Under the pieces are notes generated by a model. That model searched no databases, was not told the DNA's origin, and saw only the letters and a program-made list of their open reading frames with translations. A stretch of 64,000 nt of DNA from Nodularia sp. LEGE 06071 (GTDB lineage: Bacteria; Cyanobacteriota; Cyanobacteriia; Cyanobacteriales; Nostocaceae). Each line of letters opens with the position of its first letter. Position 1 is the first letter of the stretch. Positions 1 through 8,656 of this stretch are shown here, piece by piece. The stretch covers positions 148,229 through 212,228 of the forward strand of contig NZ_JADEWH010000010.1 in NCBI RefSeq assembly GCF_015207755.1, read 5' to 3'. The translations under genes were made by a program, and so were the position numbers.

Positions 1-863
1 TCAATTTCCCGACGGTAAAGAATATTCGGGTTAATGGGAATTTCCAACTCATCGGGGAATTCTGCGAAAAATAGAATCTTACCACCTTTGCGGGTACATT
101 CCAGAGCTTGAAAAAAAGCTTTGTCACTGGGAACAGCCAGCAGCGTCACATCAACACCCATCCCCCCAGTCAAGGCTTGAATTTTGGCAGGTAAATCAGG
201 ATCACGTGCATCAAAAGCCGCATCTGCGCCGACATCCAAGGCTTTCTCTACTCTCGATGGTAATAGATCAGTGGCGATCGCTTTCGCCCCAAAATACTTG
301 ACCAACATCACAAACATTAACCCAATGGGTCCCGCACCAGTCACCAATACAGTTTGTCCTGGGGCAATTTGGGCTTTTTTCACAGCCTTCAGACAGCAGT
401 TAGTTGGTTCGACAAAACTCGCCTCTTCAAAGCTGATGTGATCAGGAATGGGAATTAACCCGCCATTCTGGACAATATGTCCGGGAACCTTGACATACTC
501 CGCAAAACCGCCACCACTAGCGTTAAATCCGGCTGTGGTAGAAATATTTTTATAGACATCGCACATCGAGAAATTATCATTTAAGCAGTAAGCGCAACGC
601 ATACAAGGAATATGGTGCATTACCGCCACCCGTTGTCCTACTTGCCAAGATTTTACTTCAGAACCCACGGCTGCGATCGTACCCGCCGTTTCATGTCCAA
701 ATATGCGTGGTGGTTCATATAGGGGATAACGAATTTTTTTAATATCTGATTGACATAATCCCACGACTCCCACCTGTACCAGCACTTCATCTGGTTCTAG
801 CGTCGGGACTGGGATTTCTTCGTAGGATAATTGATTAACGCCTCTAAATACCTGTGCTTTCAT
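1..863 (-). CDS. Zinc-dependent alcohol/polyol dehydrogenase (MDR family), partial
   Basis: The minus strand is open from an ATG at 863 to the window edge, about 287 codons, so the C-terminus lies outside. The protein is a medium-chain dehydrogenase/reductase. It has the catalytic Zn ligands CQSDIKK and GHE near the N-terminus, a structural-zinc loop with four Cys (CMRCAYC...C), and a Rossmann nucleotide-binding motif (VTGAGPIGLM). The family oxidises alcohols or polyols with NAD(P); sorbitol, threonine or another substrate cannot be told apart here. The upstream 90 bases to the next gene show no clear promoter. The family call is firm; the substrate is unknown. Confidence 0.85.
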   Translation of the reverse strand, partial: MKAQVFRGVNQLSYEEIPVPTLEPDEVLVQVGVVGLCQSDIKKIRYPLYEPPRIFGHETAGTIAAVGSEVKSWQVGQRVAVMHHIPCMRCAYCLNDNFSMCDVYKNISTTAGFNASGGGFAEYVKVPGHIVQNGGLIPIPDHISFEEASFVEPTNCCLKAVKKAQIAPGQTVLVTGAGPIGLMFVMLVKYFGAKAIATDLLPSRVEKALDVGADAAFDARDPDLPAKIQALTGGMGVDVTLLAVPSDKAFFQALECTRKGGKILFFAEFPDELEIPINPNILYRREI

Positions 864-954
864 TTTGGTTTTTCCCCGCTCATCTTTCTTAGATGTAGCA
901 TTTAGCGGGTCATGTTAGGTTAAGAGGTTGGAGGTTTATGCTTGTAAACTGGTT

Positions 955-1665
955 TCACTGAGAGTTTTTAGTTGCTACCCAGCCACTAGTCCAAAGTCCT
1001 GTATAAAATCTCAAGATATTACCAAAACCAGCTTGCTGTAATAATTCCATTACTCTCACTTCGGTGATGGTATAAACACCTTTGTTGATTGTTTCTAGGA
1101 CTTCCATAATTTTTGCAGTGTCTATTCCCATTTCTTGCCAAAAAACTTTGATGATGGAAATCATCCGTTCAAATTCAGAAGTACCTTGTTCACCATATAT
1201 ATCCACTAAAATCAAAGTAGCTGAGGATTTGAGACGCTGGGAAATATCTTGAAGAAAAGCCAGTTTACTACCATCATCTGGCAGGAAATGCATCACTAAA
1301 ATACAAGTTGCTGCGTCATATAAAGAAGTCATATCTAAATCATGTGTATATCCTGCAAATAATTTGACTCGTTCAGATAATCCATGCTGCTCTATTTTCT
1401 GTTGAGCGATCGCCAGCATATTACTCGATGGATCTACGCCTAGCATCTGCCACTGTGAATTACCTTTACCAAACTTGACTAACTCCATACCACTACCTGC
1501 ACCCACTATCAACAGATTAGCTTTTTCTGGTAGAGTTGCTTTCAGAACAGACAATGCCATAGTATGCATTACCTCATAACCAGGTAGAACCCTTTGAGCC
1601 ATCAAATCGTACTCATTAGTCGCAACTGGTGGGTTAGAGTCAAAATTTATAGTTTTGTTTGTCAT
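955..1665 (-). CDS. Class I SAM-dependent methyltransferase
   Basis: A 236-residue Rossmann-type methyltransferase. The SAM-binding motif I is LLIVGAGSGMELVKFG (about residues 51-66), followed by an acidic residue at the end of strand 2 (LGVDPS) and a motif-IV region (CILVMHFLPDD). Such enzymes transfer methyl from SAM to small molecules, RNA or protein; no C-terminal domain identifies a substrate. It is a single gene with about 200 bases of upstream spacer, not obviously part of an operon. The family assignment is safe and the function is not. Confidence 0.8.
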   Translation of the reverse strand: MTNKTINFDSNPPVATNEYDLMAQRVLPGYEVMHTMALSVLKATLPEKANLLIVGAGSGMELVKFGKGNSQWQMLGVDPSSNMLAIAQQKIEQHGLSERVKLFAGYTHDLDMTSLYDAATCILVMHFLPDDGSKLAFLQDISQRLKSSATLILVDIYGEQGTSEFERMISIIKVFWQEMGIDTAKIMEVLETINKGVYTITEVRVMELLQQAGFGNILRFYTGLWTSGWVATKNSQ

Positions 1666-1877
1666 TACTTTTAGTGTCCTAATAAGTCAGAAAATAACAT
1701 TGGCATCGTAATTGAACTATAGCAATCCTGTTTGATTTGCTTTCCACGTAGAGGCTCAGATATCCCTCCCACTTCTCGAATAATTAGGGGATATTTCTAT
1801 TTGTAACTTATATTTTTCTTTGGTATTGCTATATTTTAATTACATTCCCTAAAGGCAAAAAACGAAATAATGCTAAA

Positions 1878-2855
1878 TTAGATAGTTATCAAAGAGGCAG
1901 GATATATTTTGTATTTCTTCTGGTCTTGAATATACATCAGCAGACATTTAGCAATATATTCTGCTAACTTAACAGGTACAGCGTTACCAATCATCTGTTC
2001 TAAGTCTGTTTTTGAACCTTCAAAAATAAAATCATCGGGAAAAGTTTGAATATAGCTTCTTTCACGAGTAGTTAGGGGACGTGAATTAGGTGTTACTGGC
2101 GCAGCATCTCGCGGATGTTGTTGATAATTTTTTGGTATTGGTCTATTCACACCTCGAACCGTGGGACTGGGTTCGTCAATACTAAAAATTCCTCTTCTTT
2201 GATAAGTTCTAGGATGTCTATAATAATATTCAAGCCCTAAACTATTTCCCATATAATCTCTAATAGTTTTAGGTTTTGTAGACAAATTAGCCTCTAAATA
2301 AGGTTGTAGCTTTTCGTCCTCACCACCAAGTTCTCCTATACAAAAGAATCTTTTCCGCTTTTGTGGAACACCGCATAAACTCGCATCTAATACTTTTTCT
2401 GTTAAACCGTAACCAGCAGTTTTAAGAATTTGACGGAATTCTTTATATTTATTACTTTTGCTAAACCTGGGGACATTTTCCATCACAAACCATTGGCTAC
2501 GAACACCAGATATTATTTTAGCGAATGTAATACTTAAATCGCCTCTACCTAAATCTTCATTCCTCTTACCAGCACTAGAAAAATCCTGACACGGTGGACC
2601 ACCAATGATCACATCAGGTAAGAATTTATGAAATAATGCATAATTGCTGTTTACCTGACTCAAGTCATATTCAAAAATTGGATGCTGAAAGTTCTGCTTA
2701 TAAACATTAATTGCAGATAGCCAATTATCAAAAGCAGCTACAATTTCAAATCCAGAATTTTCAAATCCTAGTGATAAACCGCCGCATCCAGCAAATAAAT
2801 CTATGACTTTTAATGCTGAAGACTGCAATAAAAAATTTTCCTGCATACTAATCAC
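1878..2855 (-). CDS. DNA (cytosine-5-)-methyltransferase of a type II R-M system
   Basis: A 325-residue C5-cytosine methyltransferase with all main motifs: motif I VIDLFAGCGGLSLGF (18-32), motif IV with the catalytic Cys in GGPPCQDFS (Cys89), motif VI MENVPR, motif VIII QKRKRFF, motif IX near PLTTRERSYIQTFPD, and motif X IGNAVPVKLAEYI. It modifies cytosine in the recognition site of the neighbouring endonuclease. The start is GTG at 2855; its GTG overlaps the TGA that ends the shifted reading frame of the upstream endonuclease (GTGA), a typical translational coupling. An ATG three codons on (2846) is an alternative start. If the partner is HindVP-like, the target would be GRCGYC; this is inferred from family only. 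Confidence 0.9.
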   Translation of the reverse strand: MISMQENFLLQSSALKVIDLFAGCGGLSLGFENSGFEIVAAFDNWLSAINVYKQNFQHPIFEYDLSQVNSNYALFHKFLPDVIIGGPPCQDFSSAGKRNEDLGRGDLSITFAKIISGVRSQWFVMENVPRFSKSNKYKEFRQILKTAGYGLTEKVLDASLCGVPQKRKRFFCIGELGGEDEKLQPYLEANLSTKPKTIRDYMGNSLGLEYYYRHPRTYQRRGIFSIDEPSPTVRGVNRPIPKNYQQHPRDAAPVTPNSRPLTTRERSYIQTFPDDFIFEGSKTDLEQMIGNAVPVKLAEYIAKCLLMYIQDQKKYKIYPASLITI

Positions 2856-3053
2856 ACATCCTTTAATTTAGCATCAAAGATTTCTGGGTTACTCAAGATA
2901 ATGGCATCAAATCTTCTTTCAGGACTTAGAAAATTTTGCCCCCCGCCTAAAATTATATTATTGATTTCTTCCTTGCTGATTCTGGGTTTAATCAAATTAT
3001 CAGAAATCATATATGGACGAGTCTTAGACCCACTTAAAGCGAAAGCTTTATCA
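2852..3053 (-). pseudogene. Frameshifted C-terminal part of the endonuclease gene
   Basis: After the stop of the 304-residue frame, the minus strand continues in a shifted frame. It reads INDKAFALSGSKTRPYMISD, runs on through ISKEEINNIILGGGQNFL, and ends AKLKDV at a TGA (2854-2852). Removing one A from the AAA run opposite 3054-3056 would join both parts into a single 370-codon gene. The TGA overlaps the methyltransferase GTG by the usual four bases, which argues that this is the original end of the gene. Either the endonuclease is inactivated, or the base is a sequencing error, or it is expressed by frameshifting. Confidence 0.75.
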
Positions 3054-3965
3054 TTTATCGATAACTAACTTATGATTTACTTTACCATCAAGTGCAAATT
3101 CATATAACATTTTCGCAAGCCATACCACCGAACGCATAGGTCTTTGTATAGTTTCTTCTGATTTAGCTAATCTTTTACATATATCGAAGAATAGTCTAGT
3201 AAATCCAAAGTTACTCCAAACAAAAATATCTAAGCAGTTTTGGTAAAGTTTTGAAGTTTTGCCAACAGTTTTCCATATAGGTTGCATAACTAATGGAGAT
3301 TGTAGTTCTAGATTATCCGCCAGTAATTTATCCAAGCACTCTACAAGTTGTAAAATAAACGGTAGTACCTGACGTATACTTAACCAATCTTCAATTTGAC
3401 TACAAACTGGATCAAGATAAGTTAGTAATTTATTTCTATCATTTTGAAATTCATAAGCAATACTCAGAGCCAGATAGACAATAGTATCTGGTCTGATCAC
3501 AATTTCACAACCGTATTGATTATCTGGTAATCTATATGTAGAATTATCGGGTAATGCTGTTAATTTAATTTCTATCCTTCCTAAACAAGCATTATCTCTA
3601 TTCATGTCATGAGTAACTAGATCAACTCGTGGAAGTTTCCCTGTAACGATTCTTCTATAAGGTACATAATCACTTTCAAAGGAAAAGAATAAATTTGGAG
3701 AAAGAGGACAAGCCCCAAATATATCAAGTACGTCTATTTCTTGATGCTGAATTTCTAATTTTTCGTCCAACGTTAAATAATTCAGTTTTAGCCCTTTATT
3801 ATACATATAACAAGCTAATGATACAGGAAAAGAATTATTAAATTGATTTTTTCCCCAACTTTCTCTTTGAGAAAAATCTCTATTAGAATTATTTAAACCA
3901 AATAAACTGGCTTCTATTTTTTGGGGGTTCATGAGATTTATCTTGACAATGTTATTAGATGACAA
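3051..3965 (-). CDS. HindVP-like type II restriction endonuclease, as read (304 aa, frame broken at 3' end)
   Basis: This frame gives 304 residues from a TTG at 3965 (an ATG at 3932 is the alternative start) to a TGA at 3051. The central part RVDLVTHDMNRDN followed by IEIKLTALPDNS looks like a PD-(D/E)xK core (Asp, then Glu-x-Lys) and resembles the HindVP (GRCGYC-cutting) endonuclease family. The partner methyltransferase lies directly downstream. The stop looks premature: a protein-like sequence of about 66 residues continues in another frame to a TGA at 2852 that overlaps the methyltransferase start. The HindVP assignment is from remembered family motifs and is moderate. The cut/methylation pairing is well supported by context. 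Confidence 0.65.
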   Translation of the reverse strand: MSSNNIVKINLMNPQKIEASLFGLNNSNRDFSQRESWGKNQFNNSFPVSLACYMYNKGLKLNYLTLDEKLEIQHQEIDVLDIFGACPLSPNLFFSFESDYVPYRRIVTGKLPRVDLVTHDMNRDNACLGRIEIKLTALPDNSTYRLPDNQYGCEIVIRPDTIVYLALSIAYEFQNDRNKLLTYLDPVCSQIEDWLSIRQVLPFILQLVECLDKLLADNLELQSPLVMQPIWKTVGKTSKLYQNCLDIFVWSNFGFTRLFFDICKRLAKSEETIQRPMRSVVWLAKMLYEFALDGKVNHKLVIDK

Positions 3966-4050
3966 TTTTAGTATAAATTGGTCATGGGGACTTCGAGCTA
4001 ACCCTACATATAAACACCAATAATTATTAAAAAGACATACCTATTAATCT

Positions 4051-5823
4051 ATGCTTACTACATATACAGCAGATATCTTAGTTGTGGGCGGAGGAACCGG
4101 TGGAACAGCTGCGGCTATCCAAGCAGCGCGACGGGGAGCAAACACTATTTTGGTGAGTGAATTTTCTTGGTTGGGGGGAATGCTCACCTCTGCTGGGGTG
4201 TCTGCACCTGATGGTAATGAATTAGTGGCTTTTCAAACCGGGTTATGGGGTGCGTTTTTACAAGAATTACGGCAGCGTCAACCAGAAGGATTAAATAATA
4301 GCTGGGTGAGCTTTTTTAGTTATGATCCCCGCATTGGAGCCAAGATTTTTGCAGACTGGGTGCAGGAATTATCAAATCTGCATTGGATTTCTGGACAAGT
4401 GCCTTTAGAAGTGTTGCAACAAGGGAATTGTATAACTGGTGTAAGGTTTGCAGACTTCACCGTTACAGCCAAGATCATTCTCGACGGTACAGAATTGGGC
4501 GATTTATTGGCTTTGGGGGAAATTCCTCACCGTTGGGGCTGGGAGTTGCAATCTGAGTGGGGAGAAGTAAGCGCCCCAGCAGACTCTAATCATCTCACAC
4601 AAAGTTATCCAGTGCAAGCCCCCACTTGGGTAGTGGTGATGCAAGATTTTGGAGAAGATGTTGCTCCGGAAATTCCACCTGCGCCTAATTATGATCCTTC
4701 ACTGTTTGCAGGTGCGTGGGATAACTATGGAGCCGAGAAATTCTTAAACTATGGACGCTGGCCAGGAAATCGATTTATGATCAATTGGCCGATATGTGGT
4801 AATGACTATGGCGAAGGTGTAGGGCGATTAATCGAGTCAGAAGGAGCCAAAAAAGCATTTTTGCAAGAATCGCGCTGGCATAGCCAAAATTTTGCCCATT
4901 TTATCCAAAATAACTTCGGTAGGCGCTATGGCTTGGCTGAGTCAGTTTTCCCCTCTAAATCTAGTGCTTTGGCATTGCATCCTTACTACCGCGAGAGTCG
5001 CCGCTTAGTGGGACTAACTACTGTGCGAGAACAGGATATTTTGCCAATGGCTGGGGGTAGGGTAGCGTCTCTGTTCCCCGATGCAATCGCTGTGGGTAAC
5101 TATGCCAACGACCATCATTATCCTGGATTCAATTTACCACTGCAACCGAAATCGATTCGTTGGGGCGGACGTTGGACTGGTACACCCTTTACGATTCCCT
5201 ACCGTTCCCTCATTCCTGCGGCAACAGATGGTTTCTTAGTTTGTGAAAAGAATATTTCTGTATCTCATATTGCTAATGGCGCAACCAGATTACAACCTGT
5301 TGTTATGGGTATCGGTCAAGCGGCGGGAATGGCGGCGGCTATGTGCGTTGAGTTGGACTGTCAGCCGAGGGATTTACCTGTCAGGCAACTACAAAATGCA
5401 TTGTTACAATCTTTACCAGATCCTGCAATAATTGTACCTTTATTTAACTTAGATATATCCCCCAAAAGTCCGGAATGGCTAAGTTGGCAAGTGTATTACT
5501 TAAATAAACCGCAAGTTTATCCATTAAATGGCAATTATCCTGGTTCATCGCTGCATACGTATAATCACTTAAGTAATAATCAAGGGTTAACACGTACAAG
5601 CGACTGTTTTACAGGCATTTTCCGGCGGATAAATCAGCAAGATTACTGTTTCACGATCACTGCACCACAGGCCTATGATGGTCAAACTTGGCAGATTGTG
5701 ACTTTGCGATCGCACACACAAGAGCAACTACAAAGCGCTGTGCATAATCAACAGCTAACTATTTGGGGTCATTTAAATCATGCTGGTCATTGGTTACTAG
5801 CTGAAGAGATTGACATATCGTGA
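4051..5823 (+). CDS. FAD-dependent oxidoreductase (FAD_oxidored family)
   Basis: A 590-residue flavoprotein. The N-terminus has the dinucleotide-binding fold ADILVVGGGTGGTAAAIQAA (GxGxxG) followed by the LVSEFSWLGGMLTSAGV segment typical of the FAD_oxidored family (PF12831), whose members are often annotated as putative xanthan lyase or glucose-inhibited-division-like proteins. A second conserved part around NGATRLQPVVMGIGQAAGMAAA closes the FAD domain, and about 120 residues of unassigned C-terminal sequence follow. The substrate is unknown. The gene ends 17 bases before the NtcA box of the downstream patX promoter. Confidence 0.8.
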   Translation: MLTTYTADILVVGGGTGGTAAAIQAARRGANTILVSEFSWLGGMLTSAGVSAPDGNELVAFQTGLWGAFLQELRQRQPEGLNNSWVSFFSYDPRIGAKIFADWVQELSNLHWISGQVPLEVLQQGNCITGVRFADFTVTAKIILDGTELGDLLALGEIPHRWGWELQSEWGEVSAPADSNHLTQSYPVQAPTWVVVMQDFGEDVAPEIPPAPNYDPSLFAGAWDNYGAEKFLNYGRWPGNRFMINWPICGNDYGEGVGRLIESEGAKKAFLQESRWHSQNFAHFIQNNFGRRYGLAESVFPSKSSALALHPYYRESRRLVGLTTVREQDILPMAGGRVASLFPDAIAVGNYANDHHYPGFNLPLQPKSIRWGGRWTGTPFTIPYRSLIPAATDGFLVCEKNISVSHIANGATRLQPVVMGIGQAAGMAAAMCVELDCQPRDLPVRQLQNALLQSLPDPAIIVPLFNLDISPKSPEWLSWQVYYLNKPQVYPLNGNYPGSSLHTYNHLSNNQGLTRTSDCFTGIFRRINQQDYCFTITAPQAYDGQTWQIVTLRSHTQEQLQSAVHNQQLTIWGHLNHAGHWLLAEEIDIS

Positions 5824-5839
5824 AAGTAACTTTTTTTCA

Positions 5840-5853
5840 GTAAAACACACTAC
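5840..5853 (+). promoter_or_regulatory. NtcA-binding box upstream of patX
   Basis: A perfect GTA-N8-TAC palindromic half-site pair, the consensus for the global nitrogen regulator NtcA. It lies 77 bases before the patX start codon and 15 bases upstream of the TCCGGA box. The spacing places it upstream of the -35 region rather than at -41.5 of the predicted start, so an indirect or class-I arrangement is likely. The sequence match is exact; binding is inferred. Confidence 0.65.
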
Positions 5854-5867
5854 TTTTTGATCAATTT

Positions 5868-5873
5868 TCCGGA
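5868..5873 (+). promoter_or_regulatory. DIF-type (TCCGGA) promoter element of patX
   Basis: TCCGGA is the -35-centred element of promoters that fire in differentiating heterocysts of Anabaena (DIF class, as for NsiR1). Here it would set a transcription start around 5900-5910, with weak -10 candidates TAGCAG (5893-5898) or TAGATA (5899-5904), and a leader of about 25-30 bases to the ATG at 5931. Found directly ahead of an RGSGR peptide gene, it fits development-specific expression. Confidence 0.65.
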
Positions 5874-5930
5874 CACACTACCAGAAAATCAGTAGCAGTA
5901 GATAAGAGAGTTCTAAAATAAACATCTGTT

Positions 5931-6164
5931 ATGCGAGCTACGATTTCACTTTTAGTTTCGAGTTTGGTCTTCAGTTCCTTAGCTTTTAACTGCCAAGCAA
6001 AGGTAAATCGCTTATCTCAGATGTTGCTATCCTCTTCTGGTTTGCAACAGTTACACTCAGATTCGTCTCTATATCAAGCGCAACTGAGCGAGCCAGAAAG
6101 CCCAATATTACATCGGGGTAGTGGACGCATAAAATTCATGGAAAAGTCCGGCAATAATGCTTAA
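5931..6164 (+). CDS. patX: PatX-type secreted RGSGR peptide, heterocyst pattern inhibitor precursor
   Basis: A 77-residue protein. Residues 1-23 form a signal peptide: positively charged start, hydrophobic LLVSSLVFSSLAF core, and a cleavage-like CQA. A short linker follows, then HRGSGR (61-66) near the C-terminus. RGSGR is the pentapeptide of PatS and HetN that inhibits HetR and sets heterocyst spacing. An N-terminal signal peptide with HRG(S/T)GR close to the C-terminus is the defining layout of PatX, found across HetR-containing filamentous cyanobacteria. The export signal suggests maturation in or export to the periplasm and movement between cells. The promoter carries an NtcA box and a DIF-type TCCGGA, matching induction under nitrogen starvation. 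hetR is not in this window. PatS itself is shorter and lacks this signal peptide, so PatX is preferred. Confidence 0.88.
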   Translation: MRATISLLVSSLVFSSLAFNCQAKVNRLSQMLLSSSGLQQLHSDSSLYQAQLSEPESPILHRGSGRIKFMEKSGNNA

Positions 6165-6311
6165 CCTCAAGTGAGGCAATCTCTTCGTGTGCTGTTTTTT
6201 GTAGAGTCAGCAGTTGTCTAATTGTCAGGGAATTAAGTACTGCTTCTCTAGCAGAAATATAAAACTTAAATATTCAAGGTACATTTGCTGCAATCAGCAC
6301 TGTGGTGAGAG

Positions 6312-6715
6312 TGAACAGCTTTGTTTTCCCTTCATTGGGGAAAGACATCATCAAGGTTCATTGAATCAAACTAACCCAATTTTTCGGTAAAGTTTCATCA
6401 AACTCAACCGATTTCTGATGGTTTTGCAATTCAGCAAGCAAGGATAGTCAAAAAAGCTTCTGAATACTTTGTCTGGTTGTCTTTGCAGCTTGACGTGGAT
6501 GTTCCAGATGTGACTTTTCATGGTTATCCCATTGCTATTGACATCGGACTAAATAGTTTCTTCGCGACATCAAAAGGTGGTAAGGATTCCTAGACGCAAG
6601 TTTTTTAACTTTCTTCACCGCCAGATAGAATTGCTGCAAAGAAGGCTCAAGCATCAAAAGTGAGGTTCTCATAACCGTCAGAAGTTAAACACATTGCCTA
6701 GCAATTAGCGGTGAG
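6312..6715 (+). pseudogene. Decayed tnpB (IS200/IS605-type) fragment
   Basis: Translated in two or three frames with stops, this stretch shows the middle of a TnpB protein: a SFVFPSLGKDI segment, then FHQTQPISDGFAIQQARIVK, KASEYFVWLSLQLDVDVPDV and the RuvC-I signature IAIDIGLNSFFATSKGG, then RKFFNFLHRQIELLQRRL. The Asp of the RuvC-I site (AIDIGLN) remains, but there is no open frame and the N- and C-termini are absent. It is a relic of an RNA-guided TnpB-encoding insertion sequence. No tnpA or intact ends are visible. Confidence 0.75.
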
Positions 6716-6729
6716 AGGGTAAAAAAGAG

Positions 6730-6758
6730 AGTGACTCTGATAATCAGAGTCACTTTTA
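6730..6758. terminator. Bidirectional hairpin terminator downstream of gnd
   Basis: Perfect 11-bp arms AGTGACTCTGA / TCAGAGTCACT with a 3-base loop. The hairpin is followed by TTTT on the plus strand and by TCTCTTTTTT on the minus strand, about 60 bases past the gnd stop. Confidence 0.75.
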
Positions 6759-6816
6759 AACCTCTAACCTAAATAGTGGAGACTTTCACAATTTGCCGAT
6801 TTTCCGGCATGAAAGT

Positions 6817-8247
6817 TTACTTCTTAGCTTCAGCGATGGGAACCCACTCAGTGTGGAATGATCCTTCTTTGTCAAGACGCTTGTAAGTATGTGCGCCGAA
6901 GTAGTCGCGTTGTGCTTGGGTCAAGTTTTGGGGTAGGCGATCGCGGCGATAGCTGTCAAAATAATCCAAAGATGCACTAAATGCCGGAACTGGGATTCCC
7001 AGTTTTGCTGCTGTCATGATTACTTCCCGCCAAGCATTTTGTCTGTCAAGAATAGTCTGCTTAAATTCGGGAGCTAATAGCAAGTTAGGCAATGCGGGAT
7101 TTTCGTTAAAAGCCTTCTTAATCTTATTCAAGAAGCCAGCGCGAATAATACAACCACCTTTCCAAATCCGCGCCATTTCACTCAGATTCAAATCCCAATT
7201 GTATGTTTTAGAAGCTGTATATAACAGCGCCATACCTTGAGCGTAAGAACAGATTTTGGAGCAATAAAGAGCATCGCGAACTTTGTTAACAAAGTCCTTC
7301 ACATCGCCATCAAACTTAGCGCTAGGGCCAGTGAGACTCTTCGATGCTGCTACCCGTTCATCTTTAATCGAAGACATAATCCGGGCATTAACTGCGGCGG
7401 TAATTGTCGGAATCGCCACACCCAATTCCAAAGCAGTTTGCACAGTCCAACGACCAGTTCCCTTTTGACCGGCTGCGTCAACAATTAAATCCACCAAGGG
7501 TTTTTTGGTGTCGGGGTCAACGTAAGGGAAAATATTCGATGTAATCTCAATCAAAAACGAATTGAGTTCATCGGTAGTATTCCATTCAGTGAACACTTCA
7601 TGTAGCTGATTTGCATTTAATCCAGCCACATTTTTCAGCAAATCGTAGGCTTCTGCAATTAGCTGCATATCACCGTACTCAATACCGTTGTGTACCATTT
7701 TCACATAGTGACCAGAACCACCAGGGCCAATATAGGTGACACAAGCGCCATCATCGACTTGGGCAGCAATTTTGTTGAAAATGGGAGATAGATACTCATA
7801 GGAGCTGGGAGTACCACCAGGCATGAGTGAGGGACCATTGAGAGCGCCTTCTTCGCCACCACTGACACCCATACCCAGAAACCGCAATCCAGCAGGTTCT
7901 AATTCCTGAGTACGTCTTTCTGTATCTTCAAACCAAGAGTTACCACCGTCAATAATGATATCGCCTTCATCTAGTAAGGGTTTGAGTTGGGCAATCACCG
8001 CATCCACTGGCTTACCAGCTTGCACCATCACGAGAATTTTGCGGGGACGTTCCAATGATGCGACAAATTCCTCTAGGGTAAAGGCGGCTTTGACGTTCCT
8101 TCCTGGCGCGCGCTGCGCCATAAACGCATCCGTTTTTTCTCTGGAGCGGTTATAAACTGCAATTGGGAAGCCATTACGCTCAACGTTAAGCGCTATATTT
8201 TCGCCCATTACGGCTAATCCAATCACACCAAAGCTTTGTAGTGTCAT
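6817..8247 (-). CDS. gnd: 6-phosphogluconate dehydrogenase, decarboxylating
   Basis: A 476-residue protein of full family length. It oxidatively decarboxylates 6-phosphogluconate to ribulose 5-phosphate with NADP, in the oxidative pentose phosphate pathway. That pathway supplies reductant in the dark and in heterocysts. The N-terminal Rossmann motif is GVIGLAVMGENIALN (7-21), followed by NGFPIAVYNRS, the substrate-site GVSGGEEGA, HNGIEYGDMQ, and the C-terminal helical domain with KGTGRWT and the RRDRLPQNLTQAQRDYFGAH tail. It is a single gene with its own terminator. A short insertion (MAQRAPGRNVK) is coded by GC-rich, repeat-like DNA around 8100-8120. Confidence 0.97.
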   Translation of the reverse strand: MTLQSFGVIGLAVMGENIALNVERNGFPIAVYNRSREKTDAFMAQRAPGRNVKAAFTLEEFVASLERPRKILVMVQAGKPVDAVIAQLKPLLDEGDIIIDGGNSWFEDTERRTQELEPAGLRFLGMGVSGGEEGALNGPSLMPGGTPSSYEYLSPIFNKIAAQVDDGACVTYIGPGGSGHYVKMVHNGIEYGDMQLIAEAYDLLKNVAGLNANQLHEVFTEWNTTDELNSFLIEITSNIFPYVDPDTKKPLVDLIVDAAGQKGTGRWTVQTALELGVAIPTITAAVNARIMSSIKDERVAASKSLTGPSAKFDGDVKDFVNKVRDALYCSKICSYAQGMALLYTASKTYNWDLNLSEMARIWKGGCIIRAGFLNKIKKAFNENPALPNLLLAPEFKQTILDRQNAWREVIMTAAKLGIPVPAFSASLDYFDSYRRDRLPQNLTQAQRDYFGAHTYKRLDKEGSFHTEWVPIAEAKK

Positions 8248-8656
8248 AAATTATGTTTGGCTAACTCTTGCAGATCCTTTTATCTTTAGGGTAGACCGAG
8301 ATTTTCGCTTCTCTCCTAAAGAAGACCTTAAGACTTGAATAAACTGCAAAAATTTATAATTAGCACAAAGAATTAGTTGTGGCAAGTTTATCTTCAAAGT
8401 CCTGTGAGGATAGAGGCGCTGATTTTGCTGTGTTTTTGTCAGGACAAAGCAAAGTTATGTAATGCAGTTTGTATCTAAATGAGCAATTAAGTTGCAAAAG
8501 TTGCAAAATTGAAATATCTAGTTAAGAATCTGGGTACTGAGCTTGCCGTGAGCGTAGCCGAATGGGACTGGTAGGCAGGAAATATAAATTATTCCTCATC
8601 CTTAGTCTCTGATTTCCCATCACTAGTCAAATAATGCAGTAAGGAGTAACCAAAAA
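8248..8656. other. Intergenic region between gnd and ycf66
   Basis: 409 bases between divergent genes. A stretch near 8540-8570 (GAGCTTGCCGTGAGCGTAGC) resembles small dispersed repeats of Nostoc. No RNA gene or open frame is evident, so the promoters of both genes presumably lie here. Confidence 0.4.
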
